A DNA stretch of 64,000 bases from positions 7,006,001-7,070,000 of the forward strand of contig NZ_CP109442.1 of assembly GCF_036227205.1 (NCBI RefSeq), read 5' to 3'. Positions within the stretch are counted from its first letter, which is position 1. The number at the start of each line of letters is the position of its first letter. The translations under genes were made by a program, and so were the position numbers. Below are positions 7,292 through 16,241 of this stretch, piece by piece. A model generated the notes under the pieces. That model worked only from the letters and a program-made list of their open reading frames with translations. It was not told the origin of the DNA and did not search any database. This DNA is from Amycolatopsis sp. NBC_01480. GTDB lineage: Bacteria > Actinomycetota > Actinomycetes > Mycobacteriales > Pseudonocardiaceae.

Positions 7292-7666
7292 TCAGCCGAG
7301 GCGGCCCTGGCGGGCCCGGAATTCGTCCAGTTCACGACGTTCGCGCTTGGTGGGGCGGCCGGCGCCGCGTTCCCGGCGGGCGACGGGGATCGAGGCTTCC
7401 GGCGGCGGGGCCGGGGTCCGGTCGATCAGGCAGGTGGCGGCGTCCGGGGCGCCGACGCGTTTCTGGATCACCCGCGCGACCTCGACGATCCGGGTGTGCT
7501 GCCCGTTGCGCAGCCGCACCTCGTCGCCGGCCACCACGGAGGTGGCGGGCTTGGCGGGACGGTCATTCACCCGGACATGCCCGCCCCGGCACGCCGCGGC
7601 GGCATCCGCGCGCGTCTTGGTCAGCCGCACCGCCCACAGCCACCGGTCCACTCGGGTCGATTCCAC
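7292..7666 (-). CDS. S4-domain RNA-binding protein (Hsp15-like)
   Basis: The product is about 124 residues from a GTG at 7664-7666. It contains the S4 fold VESTRVDRWLWAVRLTKTRADAAAACRGGHVRVNDRPAKPAT, then VVAGDEVRLRNG and a basic tail (RRERGAGRPTKRERRELDEF). This matches the heat-shock protein 15 group, which binds free 50S ribosomal subunits carrying nascent chains. A longer open frame extends to 7996, but its extra residues overlap the divergent gene and lack S4 similarity. The ribosome site is weak. Confidence 0.8.
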   Translation of the reverse strand: MESTRVDRWLWAVRLTKTRADAAAACRGGHVRVNDRPAKPATSVVAGDEVRLRNGQHTRIVEVARVIQKRVGAPDAATCLIDRTPAPPPEASIPVARRERGAGRPTKRERRELDEFRARQGRLG

Positions 7667-7792
7667 TGGTCCATGATGGCCCGTTTCCGCGGGCGGCGCG
7701 CTGCTGGGGCCGGACGGGTCGGTGGCCCGCCCACGGATGCAGCCGGTTTCCGCGTGTGGTGCGCTGCCGGGCAAGGTCTCACACTGGCTCAG

Positions 7793-8062
7793 GTGACCGC
7801 ACCCGACTTCGACGAAAACACCCTCCGCGCACTCGCGGACGAGGGCAACGAAACCGCGCTCGACCGGCTGGCCGACCTCGCCGACGCCCGCGGCGACCTC
7901 GACCAGCTCTCCGAACTCCTCGACGAAGGCAGCGAGCACGCCGGCCGCCTGCTCACCCGCCGCGCCGTCGCGAGCCGGGAGCTGCGTGAGCTCCAACGAC
8001 TCTCCGACGCCGGCAGCAGCGAAGCCGAAACCGAGCTGGAACGGCTCCTCCGCGGCGAGTGA
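7793..8062 (+). CDS. Conserved hypothetical helical protein (89 aa)
   Basis: The frame starting at GTG 7793 gives VTAPDFDENTLRALADEGNETALDRLADLADARGD..., an acidic all-helical protein with repeated A-x-x-x-L-A/L-x-x-L spacing that resembles Sel1/TPR-type helix pairs. It ends ERLLRGE, just before the convergent DUF3592-like gene. A much longer open frame exists upstream but crosses other genes. The function is unknown. The start is chosen by where the protein-like composition begins; the ribosome site is poor (CTCAG). Confidence 0.55.
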   Translation: MTAPDFDENTLRALADEGNETALDRLADLADARGDLDQLSELLDEGSEHAGRLLTRRAVASRELRELQRLSDAGSSEAETELERLLRGE

Positions 8063-8509
8063 TCAGGCTGGGCCCGCGATGGTGAGATCCGTGCGGTCCA
8101 CCGCATCGAAGCGCACGAGGAACTGTTGCCCGACAAAGGGAAGCTCCAGCCGCGAGACGGTGTGGCGGGTCGTCGCGGTGAAGGCGGGAGTGCCGTCGGA
8201 CGGGGTGACCTGGAGGGTGAACTCGACCTTCGGGTTGTCGTTCGTGGTGATGCCCGTGTCGCGGAACGCGGTGACGGTCGCGGTGCCGGGCACCCCGGCC
8301 CGCAGCAGCCGCTTGCGCCGGCGCGAACTCCGGACCACCCCGCGCACGACCAGCACGACGAGCCCGGCGATGACCACGGCCTGGCCGCCGATCCACAGCC
8401 CGAGGTTCGCGTCGAAGCCGAAGTACATCATCACTCCGCCGCCGATGAGGAGCAGCAGGCTGATCAGGCCCATCTCCGAAACCCGTTCCGCCCAGACCCG
8501 GTTCGCCAC
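8063..8509 (-). CDS. DUF3592-like two-helix membrane protein
   Basis: This 148-residue protein carries two membrane segments (MGLISLLLLIGGGVMMYFGF and GLWIGGQAVVIAGLVVLVVRGVV), a basic loop (RSSRRRKRLL) and a beta-rich extracytoplasmic part (GVPGTATVTAFRDTGITTNDNPKVEFTLQV...). That order is typical of DUF3592 proteins. The GTG start at 8509 has no ribosome site; the ATG at 8473 (MGLISLL) has GGAG immediately before it and may be the real start. The function is unknown. Confidence 0.65.
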   Translation of the reverse strand: MANRVWAERVSEMGLISLLLLIGGGVMMYFGFDANLGLWIGGQAVVIAGLVVLVVRGVVRSSRRRKRLLRAGVPGTATVTAFRDTGITTNDNPKVEFTLQVTPSDGTPAFTATTRHTVSRLELPFVGQQFLVRFDAVDRTDLTIAGPA

Positions 8510-8561
8510 CGGGGTTTCGCGGCCGATGATAGAGGGACCGAACCGCGGCGAAAGTGAACTT

Positions 8562-10343
8562 TCAGGCCCGGGCCCGCCGCAGCCCGGCGATCCGGCGGGA
8601 GATCGGGTCGAACTCGCTGACCTTCAGCGCGGCCAGCAGCCCGAACGACACCCCGGCGCCGACCAGCCCCTCCAGCGGCAGCCGGACGATGGCCTGCCAG
8701 CTGGGGCCGAGCGAGGCGGGCACCCCGAGCCCGGCCAGGTACGCCGCGCCGGCGCCGAGCGCGCTGACCGCGGTGGTGACCAGGATGACGCGCAGCGCGC
8801 GCCGGCTGCGCAGGTGGCCCAGGCGCACCCACAGCCACACCTGCCCGACGACCGCGCCGATCACGTACGTCGCGCCGTTGACCAGCATCGCGCCGAGCAC
8901 GATGTGCTCACGGTCGAGCACGCCCTGGCAGAGGAACAGCATCGGGATCTTCACCGCGGTCATCACGATCATGATCAGGGTCGGCGTGCGGGCGTCCTTC
9001 ATCGCGTAGAAAACCCGCAGCTGCAACAGGACCATCGCGTACGGCAGCAAGCCGAGTGCGGAGATGGCCAGGGTCTGGCCGAGCCGGTCGGCGTCGGCGA
9101 GCGTGCCCCGGCCCCAGGTGAAGATCGCGATCCCGATCGGCGTGCCGATCACCGCGAGCACGGCGGTGCACGGCAGCAGCAGCACGGTGGAAAGCCGGGC
9201 GGCGTAAGAAAGATCGCCCACCAGGCGCGGGGTGTCGCCGTCCGCGGCGGCCCGGCTCATCCGCGGCATGAACGCGGTCAGCAGCGAGACGCCGATGACG
9301 CCGTACGGAAGCTGGAACAGCAGCCACGCGTAAGTGTACGCGGTGACGCCGCCGCTGGTGCCGCTGGTCAGCACGTTGGTGTTGACCACCAGCCCGATCT
9401 GGCTCACCCCGACGTAGCCCAGGATCCACGCGGCCAGCCCGCCGAACTCCTTCAGCCGCGGGTCGATGCCCCAGCGCCAGCGGAACCGGAAACCACTGCG
9501 CAGCAACGGCGGGATCAGCACCACGGCCTGGCAGACGATGCCGAGCGTCACCCCGAGCCCGAGCACCAGCAGCTTCGGGTCGCCCATCCGGACCGGGCTC
9601 AGCGAGATCTCGCCGGGCACCAGGTAGAACACGCCGAGCGTGACGAGCACAACGAGGTTGTTGAGCACCGGCGCCCAGGCCGGCGGGCCGAAGACGTTCT
9701 TGGCGTTCAGGATCGCGGCGAACAGCGCGAACAGGCCGTAGAAGAAGATCTGCGGCAGCACCAGGTAGCCCAGCGCGGTGGTCAGCGCCGGGCTGGTGTC
9801 GGGGGAGGAGCTGTCCACATAGAGCAGGGTGAACAACGGCGCGGCGGCGACGGCGCAGGCCGTGCCCAGCGCGAGCAGCACCAGCGCCATGGTGATCAGC
9901 CGCTGCGCGTACGCCTCGCCGCCGTCGGGGTCGTCGTGCGAGCGGACCAGCAACGGGATCACCACACTGGACAGCACCCCGCCCAGCAGCAGCTCGAACA
10001 CCATGTTCGGCAGGGTGTTGGCGATGTTGAACGAGTCGTTGACCACCCCGGTGCCGATGATCAGCGCCAGCGCGATCTTCCAGCCGAACCCGGTGATCCG
10101 GCTGACCAGCGCGGCGACCGCCAGCCGGCTGCTGGACTGGGCCACCGAGCCGGCCGGCCCGATCGGCGACGGCGGCGCCTGCGGGACCGCGACCTGCACC
10201 GCGATCTCCGTGTAGGAGCGGGGCACGTCGAGGTCCCGCGTCGGCCAGTGCGCGCCGCCGGGCAGGCTGAGCTCGGACGCGTCGAAGGCGATGAACGCCG
10301 TCGCCTCCTCGGGGCGGGGCGGGGTCCGATCGTCTTGCTGCAT
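8562..10343 (-). CDS. murJ: Lipid II flippase MurJ (MviN family)
   Basis: The product is 593 residues from the ATG at 10343 (MQQDDRTPPRPEEA). After an unstructured 95-residue N-terminus come about 14 hydrophobic helices of the MOP superfamily. They include the MurJ hallmark NIANTLPNMVFELLLGG and PGEISLSP, with RVFYAMKDARTP late in the protein. It flips the peptidoglycan precursor lipid II across the membrane. It lacks the C-terminal pseudokinase domain known from mycobacterial MviN. It is downstream of the esterase gene on the same strand with an 83-base gap. Confidence 0.9.
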   Translation of the reverse strand: MQQDDRTPPRPEEATAFIAFDASELSLPGGAHWPTRDLDVPRSYTEIAVQVAVPQAPPSPIGPAGSVAQSSSRLAVAALVSRITGFGWKIALALIIGTGVVNDSFNIANTLPNMVFELLLGGVLSSVVIPLLVRSHDDPDGGEAYAQRLITMALVLLALGTACAVAAAPLFTLLYVDSSSPDTSPALTTALGYLVLPQIFFYGLFALFAAILNAKNVFGPPAWAPVLNNLVVLVTLGVFYLVPGEISLSPVRMGDPKLLVLGLGVTLGIVCQAVVLIPPLLRSGFRFRWRWGIDPRLKEFGGLAAWILGYVGVSQIGLVVNTNVLTSGTSGGVTAYTYAWLLFQLPYGVIGVSLLTAFMPRMSRAAADGDTPRLVGDLSYAARLSTVLLLPCTAVLAVIGTPIGIAIFTWGRGTLADADRLGQTLAISALGLLPYAMVLLQLRVFYAMKDARTPTLIMIVMTAVKIPMLFLCQGVLDREHIVLGAMLVNGATYVIGAVVGQVWLWVRLGHLRSRRALRVILVTTAVSALGAGAAYLAGLGVPASLGPSWQAIVRLPLEGLVGAGVSFGLLAALKVSEFDPISRRIAGLRRARA

Positions 10344-10426
10344 GAGACGACCCTGCCAGCGGGCGTGACGGCTGTCGACGCCGACCGGCCGGGCCTGCCC
10401 GTTCCTGCCGTGCGCAGGGGGCCGCA

Positions 10427-11908
10427 TCAGGGCATTCGTGCCCAGAAGTCCAGGCTGTGCGCTGTGACGTAGTCGACGCCGCCGATCCGCCCGGGCGCCA
10501 GCGCTTGGACGTGCCCGGCGCGGGGCCAGTCCGGCAGGCCCAGCAAGGCCGGGTCGCCATGGCGGGCGAAAGCCGTCCAGTACCGGTTCATCTGCTCCGC
10601 CAGTTCCTGTTGCGCCGCCGGCAACGCCGGGCCGCCGGGGAGATCGAACTGGTACGCCAGTTCGCTGCCGTGCTGGGCGCCGGAAGGAAAGCCGGGGAAC
10701 AGCACGGGCGCGTCCTCGTCGGCGAACTCGTACAGCCAGGTTTCGGTGTGCGCGGCGAGGATGCGGCTCAGTTCCCAGACCGGCCCGGCCCAGGCGCGGT
10801 CGGTGCTGACCCGCGCCCAGGCGAGGCTCGGGGTGGCGAAACTGCCGACGGGATAACGCGCGGCGACCTCGTCCGCGGCGTCGCCGAAGGCCCCGGCCAG
10901 CAGCTGCGGGTAGCTCTCCGCGGTCACGGGATTACCGGCCAGCCCGGCGAAAAAGCGCGCTTCGTCCCGGGTGGTGCCCAGCATCAGCGGCATCCGCTGG
11001 AACCGGCCGGCGGCCAACGCGTCAGCGGGCGATTCGGGCAGGACACCGCCGCCGAACGCGGGCCGGATGAACGCGCCCGACACCGGGAGCAGGTCCGCCA
11101 CCGGAACCTGGCGGAGCTGCGCCAGCGCCGATTCGGCGTCACTGCCCGGCTCGACCCAGCCGTGCTCGATCGCCACGGCGGCGCCGAGCTGCTCCAGCTC
11201 CGCCACCGGCGACCACATCGGCGGCAGCGCCGGGAGACCGGGCATGAACAGGTGCGCGGGCGTCGGGCCCAGCGCCCCGAACACGCTCTGCAGAACCGCG
11301 CGGTGGAACAGCCCGGCCGAGCCGGGCGCGGTGAGGTGCGCCGCGACGGTGAGCGCCCCGTGGGACTCGCCGACCAGCGTCACGTTCGCCGGGTCTCCGC
11401 CGAACCGCGGGATTTCCCGCTGCACCCAGCGCAGCGCGGCCTGCTGGTCCTGCAGGCCGAACGTGCCGCTCTCGTCGAGGCCGGGGTGCCCGAACCAGCC
11501 GAGCGCGCCGAGCCGGAAGTTCGGCGCCACGACCACGACGTCGCCGGTGACGGCGAGCCGCCGGGGGTCGTAGCCGGCCGCGGTCCCGTTCGTCCCGCCG
11601 CCGCCGTGCAGCCAGACCAGCACCGGGCGTCCGGCGCGCGGGGCGGCGGGCACGGTGACGTTCAGCGTCAGGCAGTCCTCGTCGAGCGAGGCGGCGGCGT
11701 CGAACGCCTGCGCTGTTTGCGGCGCGGGCGCTCCGGGCTCGGTCGCGTCGCGGACTCCGGACCAGGGCTCGACCGGCGCGGGCGCGCGCCACCGCCGTTC
11801 GCCGACGGGCGCCGCGGCGTACGGGATGCCCTGGAAGGAGTGGTGGTCGTCGCGCCGGAGGCCGCGGACGGTGCCGTCGGTCAACTGGACGGTCACGGGC
11901 TCGGTCAT
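10427..11908 (-). CDS. Type-B carboxylesterase/lipase
   Basis: This 493-residue alpha/beta hydrolase has the family marks FQGIPYAAAPVGERRW near the start, EDCLTLNV (77-84), oxyanion-hole LHGGGG (100-105) and the nucleophile elbow GESHG with Ser182, where GESAG is more usual. LGTTRDEARFF supplies the acid region. It would hydrolyse esters or carbamates, and no signal peptide is seen. It is preceded on the same strand by a TetR regulator 55 bases away, with a CAATA-N6-TATTG palindrome in the gap, so the regulator probably controls it. Confidence 0.85.
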   Translation of the reverse strand: MTEPVTVQLTDGTVRGLRRDDHHSFQGIPYAAAPVGERRWRAPAPVEPWSGVRDATEPGAPAPQTAQAFDAAASLDEDCLTLNVTVPAAPRAGRPVLVWLHGGGGTNGTAAGYDPRRLAVTGDVVVVAPNFRLGALGWFGHPGLDESGTFGLQDQQAALRWVQREIPRFGGDPANVTLVGESHGALTVAAHLTAPGSAGLFHRAVLQSVFGALGPTPAHLFMPGLPALPPMWSPVAELEQLGAAVAIEHGWVEPGSDAESALAQLRQVPVADLLPVSGAFIRPAFGGGVLPESPADALAAGRFQRMPLMLGTTRDEARFFAGLAGNPVTAESYPQLLAGAFGDAADEVAARYPVGSFATPSLAWARVSTDRAWAGPVWELSRILAAHTETWLYEFADEDAPVLFPGFPSGAQHGSELAYQFDLPGGPALPAAQQELAEQMNRYWTAFARHGDPALLGLPDWPRAGHVQALAPGRIGGVDYVTAHSLDFWARMP

Positions 11909-11928
11909 CGGGTGCGCTCCGTCGGTGA

Positions 11929-11944
11929 CAATACGATCATATTG
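11929..11944. promoter_or_regulatory. Candidate TetR operator CAATA-N6-TATTG
   Basis: The inverted repeat CAATACGATCATATTG lies 20 bases upstream of the esterase start and immediately after the TetR gene. It is AT-rich compared with its surroundings, fits a promoter/operator, and would let the esterase have its own start point. Confidence 0.5.
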
Positions 11945-11963
11945 CTACCTTAGCCGCACGAGC

Positions 11964-12593
11964 TCAGTGCTGTCGCGGGGGTTTCCGCCGGCGCGTGGTG
12001 AACACCGTGCCGATGGCCTTGTCCAGCACCTCGCGGGCCGGGAACGCGTCCGCGCCCGAGAGCGCGACCTGATCGGCCAGGCCCTGGGTGGTGGCGAGGA
12101 TCAGGCGGGCGGCGAGCGCGGAGTCGACAGTGGACTCGACTTCGCCGCTCTCCTTGCCGCTTTCGATCACCGACATGACGTACTCGAGCAGCCCGCCACC
12201 GGACCGCCGGGCGACGGTGGCGAGGCCGGGATCGTGGTGTGCCTGAGCCTGTAATCCTTGCCGTACGCGGTATTCGAGGTCCCGCTCCGCGTCGAGGGGC
12301 AGCAGTTCGACGAGGGTGTCGAGCAGGACCTCCGAGACCGGGCTCCCGGCCGCCTCGCCGCCCCGCACGCGGACCCGCACCCGCTCGCTCATCCGGGCCA
12401 CGGCGTCCTCGTAGGCGAAACGCAGCAGCGCGTCCTTGCCCGCGAAGTAGTGCTGGATGAGCCCGACGGACACCCCGGCCTCACCGGCGACGCGAGAGAA
12501 CGACACCGCGCCGAACCCTTCGGCGGCCAGTAACCGCTGGAACGCCCGCGCGATCTGCGCCCGCCGCTGGTCGTGATCGACTACTCGTGGCAT
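11964..12593 (-). CDS. TetR-family transcriptional repressor
   Basis: This 209-residue protein (MPRVVDHDQRRAQI...) has a TetR DNA-binding domain, FQRLLAAEGFGAVSFSRVAGEAGVSVGLIQHYFAGKDALLRFAYE, and a helical ligand-binding C-terminus ending RRRKPPRQH. The closest style is the BetI-like subgroup (GLIQHYF). An in-frame ATG at 12605 would add four residues; neither start has a clear ribosome site. It is divergent from the amidohydrolase gene and upstream of the esterase, so it may control both. Confidence 0.85.
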   Translation of the reverse strand: MPRVVDHDQRRAQIARAFQRLLAAEGFGAVSFSRVAGEAGVSVGLIQHYFAGKDALLRFAYEDAVARMSERVRVRVRGGEAAGSPVSEVLLDTLVELLPLDAERDLEYRVRQGLQAQAHHDPGLATVARRSGGGLLEYVMSVIESGKESGEVESTVDSALAARLILATTQGLADQVALSGADAFPAREVLDKAIGTVFTTRRRKPPRQH

Positions 12594-12664
12594 GACGGAG
12601 ATCATACAGTCATATGGGAACCACGCGGCCCGAAGACCCGCTGCGTTTGGGATACCATACGTCT

Positions 12665-13852
12665 GTGGCGGAACTGATTCTGGCGAATGTCCGCCCCTGG
12701 GGCGGCGAGGCTCGCGACGTGCTGGTCCGGGACGGGGTGATCGCCGAGGTCGTCCCGGCGGGGCAGGGGCAGGCGCCGGGAACCCGGGTCGACGGCGGTG
12801 GCCGGCTCGCGCTGCCCGGGTTCGTCAACGCGCACGCCCACGTGGACAAGAGCTGGTGGGGCCAGGACTGGGTGTCCTACGGCGGCGAGCCGACCACCCA
12901 GGGCCGGATCGCGCACGAGCGGGCCGAGCGGGACCAGCACGGCATCCCGAGCGTCGACGGGGTGGTGGCGGTGCTGCGGGAGTTCCTGCGGCACGGCACC
13001 ACGGCCACCCGGTCCCATGTGGACGTTGACCTCGGCGTCGGGCTGACCGGCATCGAAGCGGTCGCTGAGGCGGCCGCGGTCCTCGGCGGCGCGGTCGAGG
13101 TGGAGGTCGTCGCCTTCCCGCAGGACGGGGTGCAGCGCCGTCCCGGGGTTCTCGACCTGCTGGACCGGGCGGCTGCCGCCGGGGCGGCCGGCATCGGCGG
13201 GCTCGACCCGGCTTCGATCGACCGTGATCCGGTGGCGCAGCTGGACGGGCTGTTCCGGATCGCCGAACGGCGCGGCGTCGGCCTCGACATCCACCTGCAC
13301 GACAGCGGCGAGCTGGGCGCGTTCCAGTACGAGCTGATCATCGACCGGACCCTGCAGACCGGGCTGCAAGGCCGCGTCACGGTCTCGCACGGCTTCGCGC
13401 TGGGCGAGCTGCCGGAGCCGCGCCAGTCCGCGTTGCTCGACCGGCTGGCCGAAGCCGGCATCTCGTGGGCGACGGTCGCGCCCGTCCGCACCGCCCCGCT
13501 GCCGTGGCGCGGCATGGCCGAGCGCGGCATCCCGATCGGCCTGGGCACCGACGGCATCCGCGACCTGTGGTCCCCGTTCGGCGACGGCGACCTGCTCCGC
13601 ATCGCGCTCGGCTTCGCCCGGCTCCACGGCCTGCGCACCGACGAAGATCTCAGCTACGCGGTCGAACTCGCCACCGTCCGCGCTGCCGGTTTCGTCCACC
13701 GCGCCCGCCACGGCATCGAGCCCGGCGCCCGCGCCGACGTGGTCCTGCTCGACGCGCAGAACGTCCCCGACGCCCTGGTCCGGGTCCCGCGCCGGGCCTT
13801 GGTGATGGCTGGCGGCGAGATCGTCGCGCGCGACGGGGAGTTGACGCTCTAG
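12665..13852 (+). CDS. Amidohydrolase, cytosine deaminase-like
   Basis: The product is about 395 residues starting VAELILANVRPWGGEARDVLVRDG. It has the metal ligands of the amidohydrolase superfamily: NAHAHVDKSW (HxH), HLHDSG, VSHGF and GLGTDGIRDLW (Asp). The layout matches CodA-like deaminases acting on pyrimidines or related amides. The GTG at 12665 is preferred because TACCAT six bases upstream resembles a -10 box, giving a leaderless message; an in-frame ATG at 12614 is the alternative. An isochorismatase-type hydrolase follows in the same direction, 38 bases on, suggesting a two-step amide degradation unit. Confidence 0.8.
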   Translation: MAELILANVRPWGGEARDVLVRDGVIAEVVPAGQGQAPGTRVDGGGRLALPGFVNAHAHVDKSWWGQDWVSYGGEPTTQGRIAHERAERDQHGIPSVDGVVAVLREFLRHGTTATRSHVDVDLGVGLTGIEAVAEAAAVLGGAVEVEVVAFPQDGVQRRPGVLDLLDRAAAAGAAGIGGLDPASIDRDPVAQLDGLFRIAERRGVGLDIHLHDSGELGAFQYELIIDRTLQTGLQGRVTVSHGFALGELPEPRQSALLDRLAEAGISWATVAPVRTAPLPWRGMAERGIPIGLGTDGIRDLWSPFGDGDLLRIALGFARLHGLRTDEDLSYAVELATVRAAGFVHRARHGIEPGARADVVLLDAQNVPDALVRVPRRALVMAGGEIVARDGELTL

Positions 13853-13890
13853 CAGTAGCCTGAGCCGAAACACCGTCCTGAGGGGGAACC

Positions 13891-14445
13891 GTGACGACAC
13901 TCGAGAACCGGCCGAACACCGCGTTGCTGGTCATCGACGTGCAGGTGGACGTGGTGGCCGAGGCGTACGAGCGGGACAAAGCCGTCGCGAACATCGCCGG
14001 GCTGGTCGAGCGGGCGCGGGAGGACGGGGTGCCCGTTGTATGGGTGCAGCACTCCGACGAGGAGCTCACGCCCGGCAGCGACGGCTGGCGGATCGTCCCC
14101 GAACTGGAGCCGCGTGAGGCCGAGCCGGTCGTCGGGAAGCTGTACGGCGATGCCTTCGAGGACACCACACTCGAGACCGTGCTGGCGGACCTCGGCGCCG
14201 GGCAGCTGATCGTCACCGGCGCGGAGACCGACGCGTGCATCCGCTCGACCCTGCACGGCGCCTTCGCCCGCGGCTACGACGCGCAGCTGGTCTCCGACGC
14301 CCACACGACCAACGACCGCACCGCCTGGGGCGCGCCGTCGCCGGAGCTGGTCATCGCGCACACGAACCTGTACTGGACGCACCAGTCCGCGCCCGGCCGG
14401 ACCGCCGGCACGGCCACGGCCGCGGACGTGCGGTTCCGCGGCTAG
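13891..14445 (+). CDS. Isochorismatase-family cysteine hydrolase
   Basis: This 184-residue protein has a complete catalytic triad: Asp16 (ALLVIDVQ), Lys83 (VGKLYGDAF) and Cys116 (ETDACIRST). Members hydrolyse amides such as nicotinamide, N-carbamoylsarcosine or ureidoacrylate. The GTG start has GAGGGGG six bases before it. It follows the amidohydrolase in the same operon, so a carbamoylated or deaminated product of that enzyme is a reasonable substrate (inference). A family 2 palindrome follows directly and lies between this gene and the convergent DJ-1 gene. Confidence 0.85.
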   Translation: MTTLENRPNTALLVIDVQVDVVAEAYERDKAVANIAGLVERAREDGVPVVWVQHSDEELTPGSDGWRIVPELEPREAEPVVGKLYGDAFEDTTLETVLADLGAGQLIVTGAETDACIRSTLHGAFARGYDAQLVSDAHTTNDRTAWGAPSPELVIAHTNLYWTHQSAPGRTAGTATAADVRFRG

Positions 14446-14447
14446 GA

Positions 14448-14493
14448 CTCGTGAGTGGCTATGACGGTTCTAACCGTCATGAACACTCACGAG
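14448..14493. repeat. Palindromic element family 2, copy A
   Basis: This is an inverted repeat of about 46 bases beginning CTCGTGAGTGGCTATGACGG and ending CGTCATGAACACTCACGAG, with core TGACGGTTCTAACCGTCA. It starts three bases after one stop codon and touches the next gene's 3' end, so it fills the whole space between two convergent genes. It could act as a bidirectional terminator. Confidence 0.85.
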
Positions 14494-14494
14494 C

Positions 14495-15133
14495 TCAGGC
14501 CCGGAGTGCTCGGTACTCGTCGACCCGGGCCACCACCGTCGCGTCCACCTTGCTGGGGTGGCCCGCGTCGAACGGCGGCTCGGGGTCGTACTCGATCAGG
14601 GTCTGGCTGGCCTTCGCCGCGGTGGTGTCCACGAGCAGCTCCACCAGCCGCAGCGCCATGTCGATGCCGGAGGAGACACCCGCGGCGATGAGCAGGCGCT
14701 GGTCCAGGTGCTCGATCACGCGCCGGTGCACGGGTTTCGCGCCCAGCTCGGCCAGTTTGTCCATGGCGCCCCAGTGTGTGGTCGCCTCGAGCCCGTCCAG
14801 CAGGCCCGCGGCGGCGAGGATCAGGGAGCCGGTGCAGACGGACGTGGTGAAGCGGGCGCCGACGTAGGTGTCGCGGGCCCAGTCGACGAGCGGGCCGCCG
14901 TCGAGCAGCGACCGGGTGCCGACGCCGCCCGGCACGACGACCACGTCGGGGGAGGGCACCTCGTCGTAGGTGGCGTCGACGGTGAGCCCGAGGAAGCCGT
15001 TCTCCGTGCGGATTTCACCGCGCCGCTCGCCGACGAACACCAGGTCCAGCGACGGGATCCGCTGCAGCACCTCGTACGGGCCGATGGCGTCGAGCGCGGT
15101 CATCCGGGGGAAAGCGGCGATCGCGACCTGCAT
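14495..15133 (-). CDS. DJ-1/PfpI family protein, isonitrile hydratase-like
   Basis: This 212-residue protein begins MQVAIAAFPRMTALDAIGPYEVLQ and has the nucleophile elbow TTSVCTGSLIL with a Cys followed by Thr, then THWGAMDKL. That combination is typical of the InhA (isonitrile hydratase)/GATase1-like group. AAAGGA before the ATG supports the start. It lies 11 bases after the GlxA-type regulator and is co-transcribed with it. The enzyme activity is inferred by family only; DJ-1 proteins also include chaperones and glyoxalases. Confidence 0.8.
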   Translation of the reverse strand: MQVAIAAFPRMTALDAIGPYEVLQRIPSLDLVFVGERRGEIRTENGFLGLTVDATYDEVPSPDVVVVPGGVGTRSLLDGGPLVDWARDTYVGARFTTSVCTGSLILAAAGLLDGLEATTHWGAMDKLAELGAKPVHRRVIEHLDQRLLIAAGVSSGIDMALRLVELLVDTTAAKASQTLIEYDPEPPFDAGHPSKVDATVVARVDEYRALRA

Positions 15134-15144
15134 GGGCAGTCCTT

Positions 15145-16113
15145 TCAGGACGGTCCGGCGGCGAAGTGCCGCCGGTAGTGGGCGGGCGGCACGCCGAGGC
15201 GTCGCACGAACGCCCGGCGCATGGTCTCGGCGGTGCCGAAGCCGGTGCGGACGGCGACCACGGTCACCGGCGCGGGCCCGGACTCCAGGAGCCGGCGGGC
15301 GGCGTCCACACGCACCTGCTCCACGTAATCGCCGGGCGGGCAGCCGAGTTCGCGGGCGAACTCGCGGCTGAAGTGGCGCTCGCTCATGCCCGCGTGCGCG
15401 GCGAGGGCGGGCACCCGCAGGTCGGTGTCCGGATGGCCGTGGATCAGGTCCTGCGCCTCGCGGATGCCGGGCTTGCGGGCCGGCTCCGTCCACACTGGAC
15501 CGGCGTACTGGCTCTGCCCTCCCGGCCGGCGCAGGGACACGACCAGCGAGCGCGCGACCTGCTGCGCGACGTCCACGCCGTGGTCGGCCTCGACGAGCGC
15601 GAGCGCGAGGTCGATGCCCGCGGTGACGCCCGCGGACGTCCAGACCCGGCCGTCGCGCACGAAGAGCGGGTCGGGCCGCACGTCGACTTCGGGGTAGGCG
15701 GCGCCGAGCTGCCCGGCGTACATCCAGTGGGTGGCGGCGGCGTGGCCGTCGAGCACCCCGGCGGCGGCGAGCGGGAACGCGCCGGTGCACACCGAGACGA
15801 CCCGCGCGGACCGGTCGGCCGCACTGCGCAGCCAGCCGACCAGCTCGTCGTCCGGGGGCAGGTCCCGCGCGCCGGTCCCGCCGGGCACGAGCAGGGTGCC
15901 GATCTCGCCGGACGACGGCAGCGGGCCGTCCGGGACGAGCTTCAACCCGCCGTCCGTGGTCACCGGCTCCGGCGTGGCGGCGACCAGCCGCACGGCGTAA
16001 CCCGGGGCGTCGCCGAGCCGCCGGGTGGCGTACGCCAGCACTTCGTGGGGCCCGGTGACGTCGAGCACCTGCACGCCGTCGAAGACGGGGATCAGGACCA
16101 GGTGTTCTCGCAC
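15145..16113 (-). CDS. GlxA-family AraC-type transcriptional regulator
   Basis: This 322-residue protein has an N-terminal DJ-1/PfpI-like sensor domain (LVLIPVFDGVQVLDVTGPHEVL; VVSVCTGAFPLAAAGVLDG) and a C-terminal AraC DNA-binding domain with two helix-turn-helices (VPALAAHAGMSERHFSREF and VTVVAVRTGFGTAETMRRAF). The start is a GTG. The Cys of the sensor domain is kept. It sits just upstream of a stand-alone DJ-1 protein, a pairing common among GlxA regulators, and probably activates this small operon in response to an unknown ligand. Confidence 0.88.
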   Translation of the reverse strand: MREHLVLIPVFDGVQVLDVTGPHEVLAYATRRLGDAPGYAVRLVAATPEPVTTDGGLKLVPDGPLPSSGEIGTLLVPGGTGARDLPPDDELVGWLRSAADRSARVVSVCTGAFPLAAAGVLDGHAAATHWMYAGQLGAAYPEVDVRPDPLFVRDGRVWTSAGVTAGIDLALALVEADHGVDVAQQVARSLVVSLRRPGGQSQYAGPVWTEPARKPGIREAQDLIHGHPDTDLRVPALAAHAGMSERHFSREFARELGCPPGDYVEQVRVDAARRLLESGPAPVTVVAVRTGFGTAETMRRAFVRRLGVPPAHYRRHFAAGPS

Positions 16114-16241
16114 CTCACCAGCGTCGCACCGGGCGGCGGTGGCAGCAATGACGGGTATCCCACCGATCCGGCCATGGGCGTGTCCCCTGCGGGCCGCCCC
16201 GGGTGGGGCCGTACCGTCGGGTGGGTCCCGAGGAGGTGCTG

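Noticed and set aside
7667..7996. N-terminal extension of the S4 protein
   Set aside because: The extra 110 residues have no S4 similarity and would overlap the divergent 89-residue gene. A GTG start at 7666 gives the normal family length.
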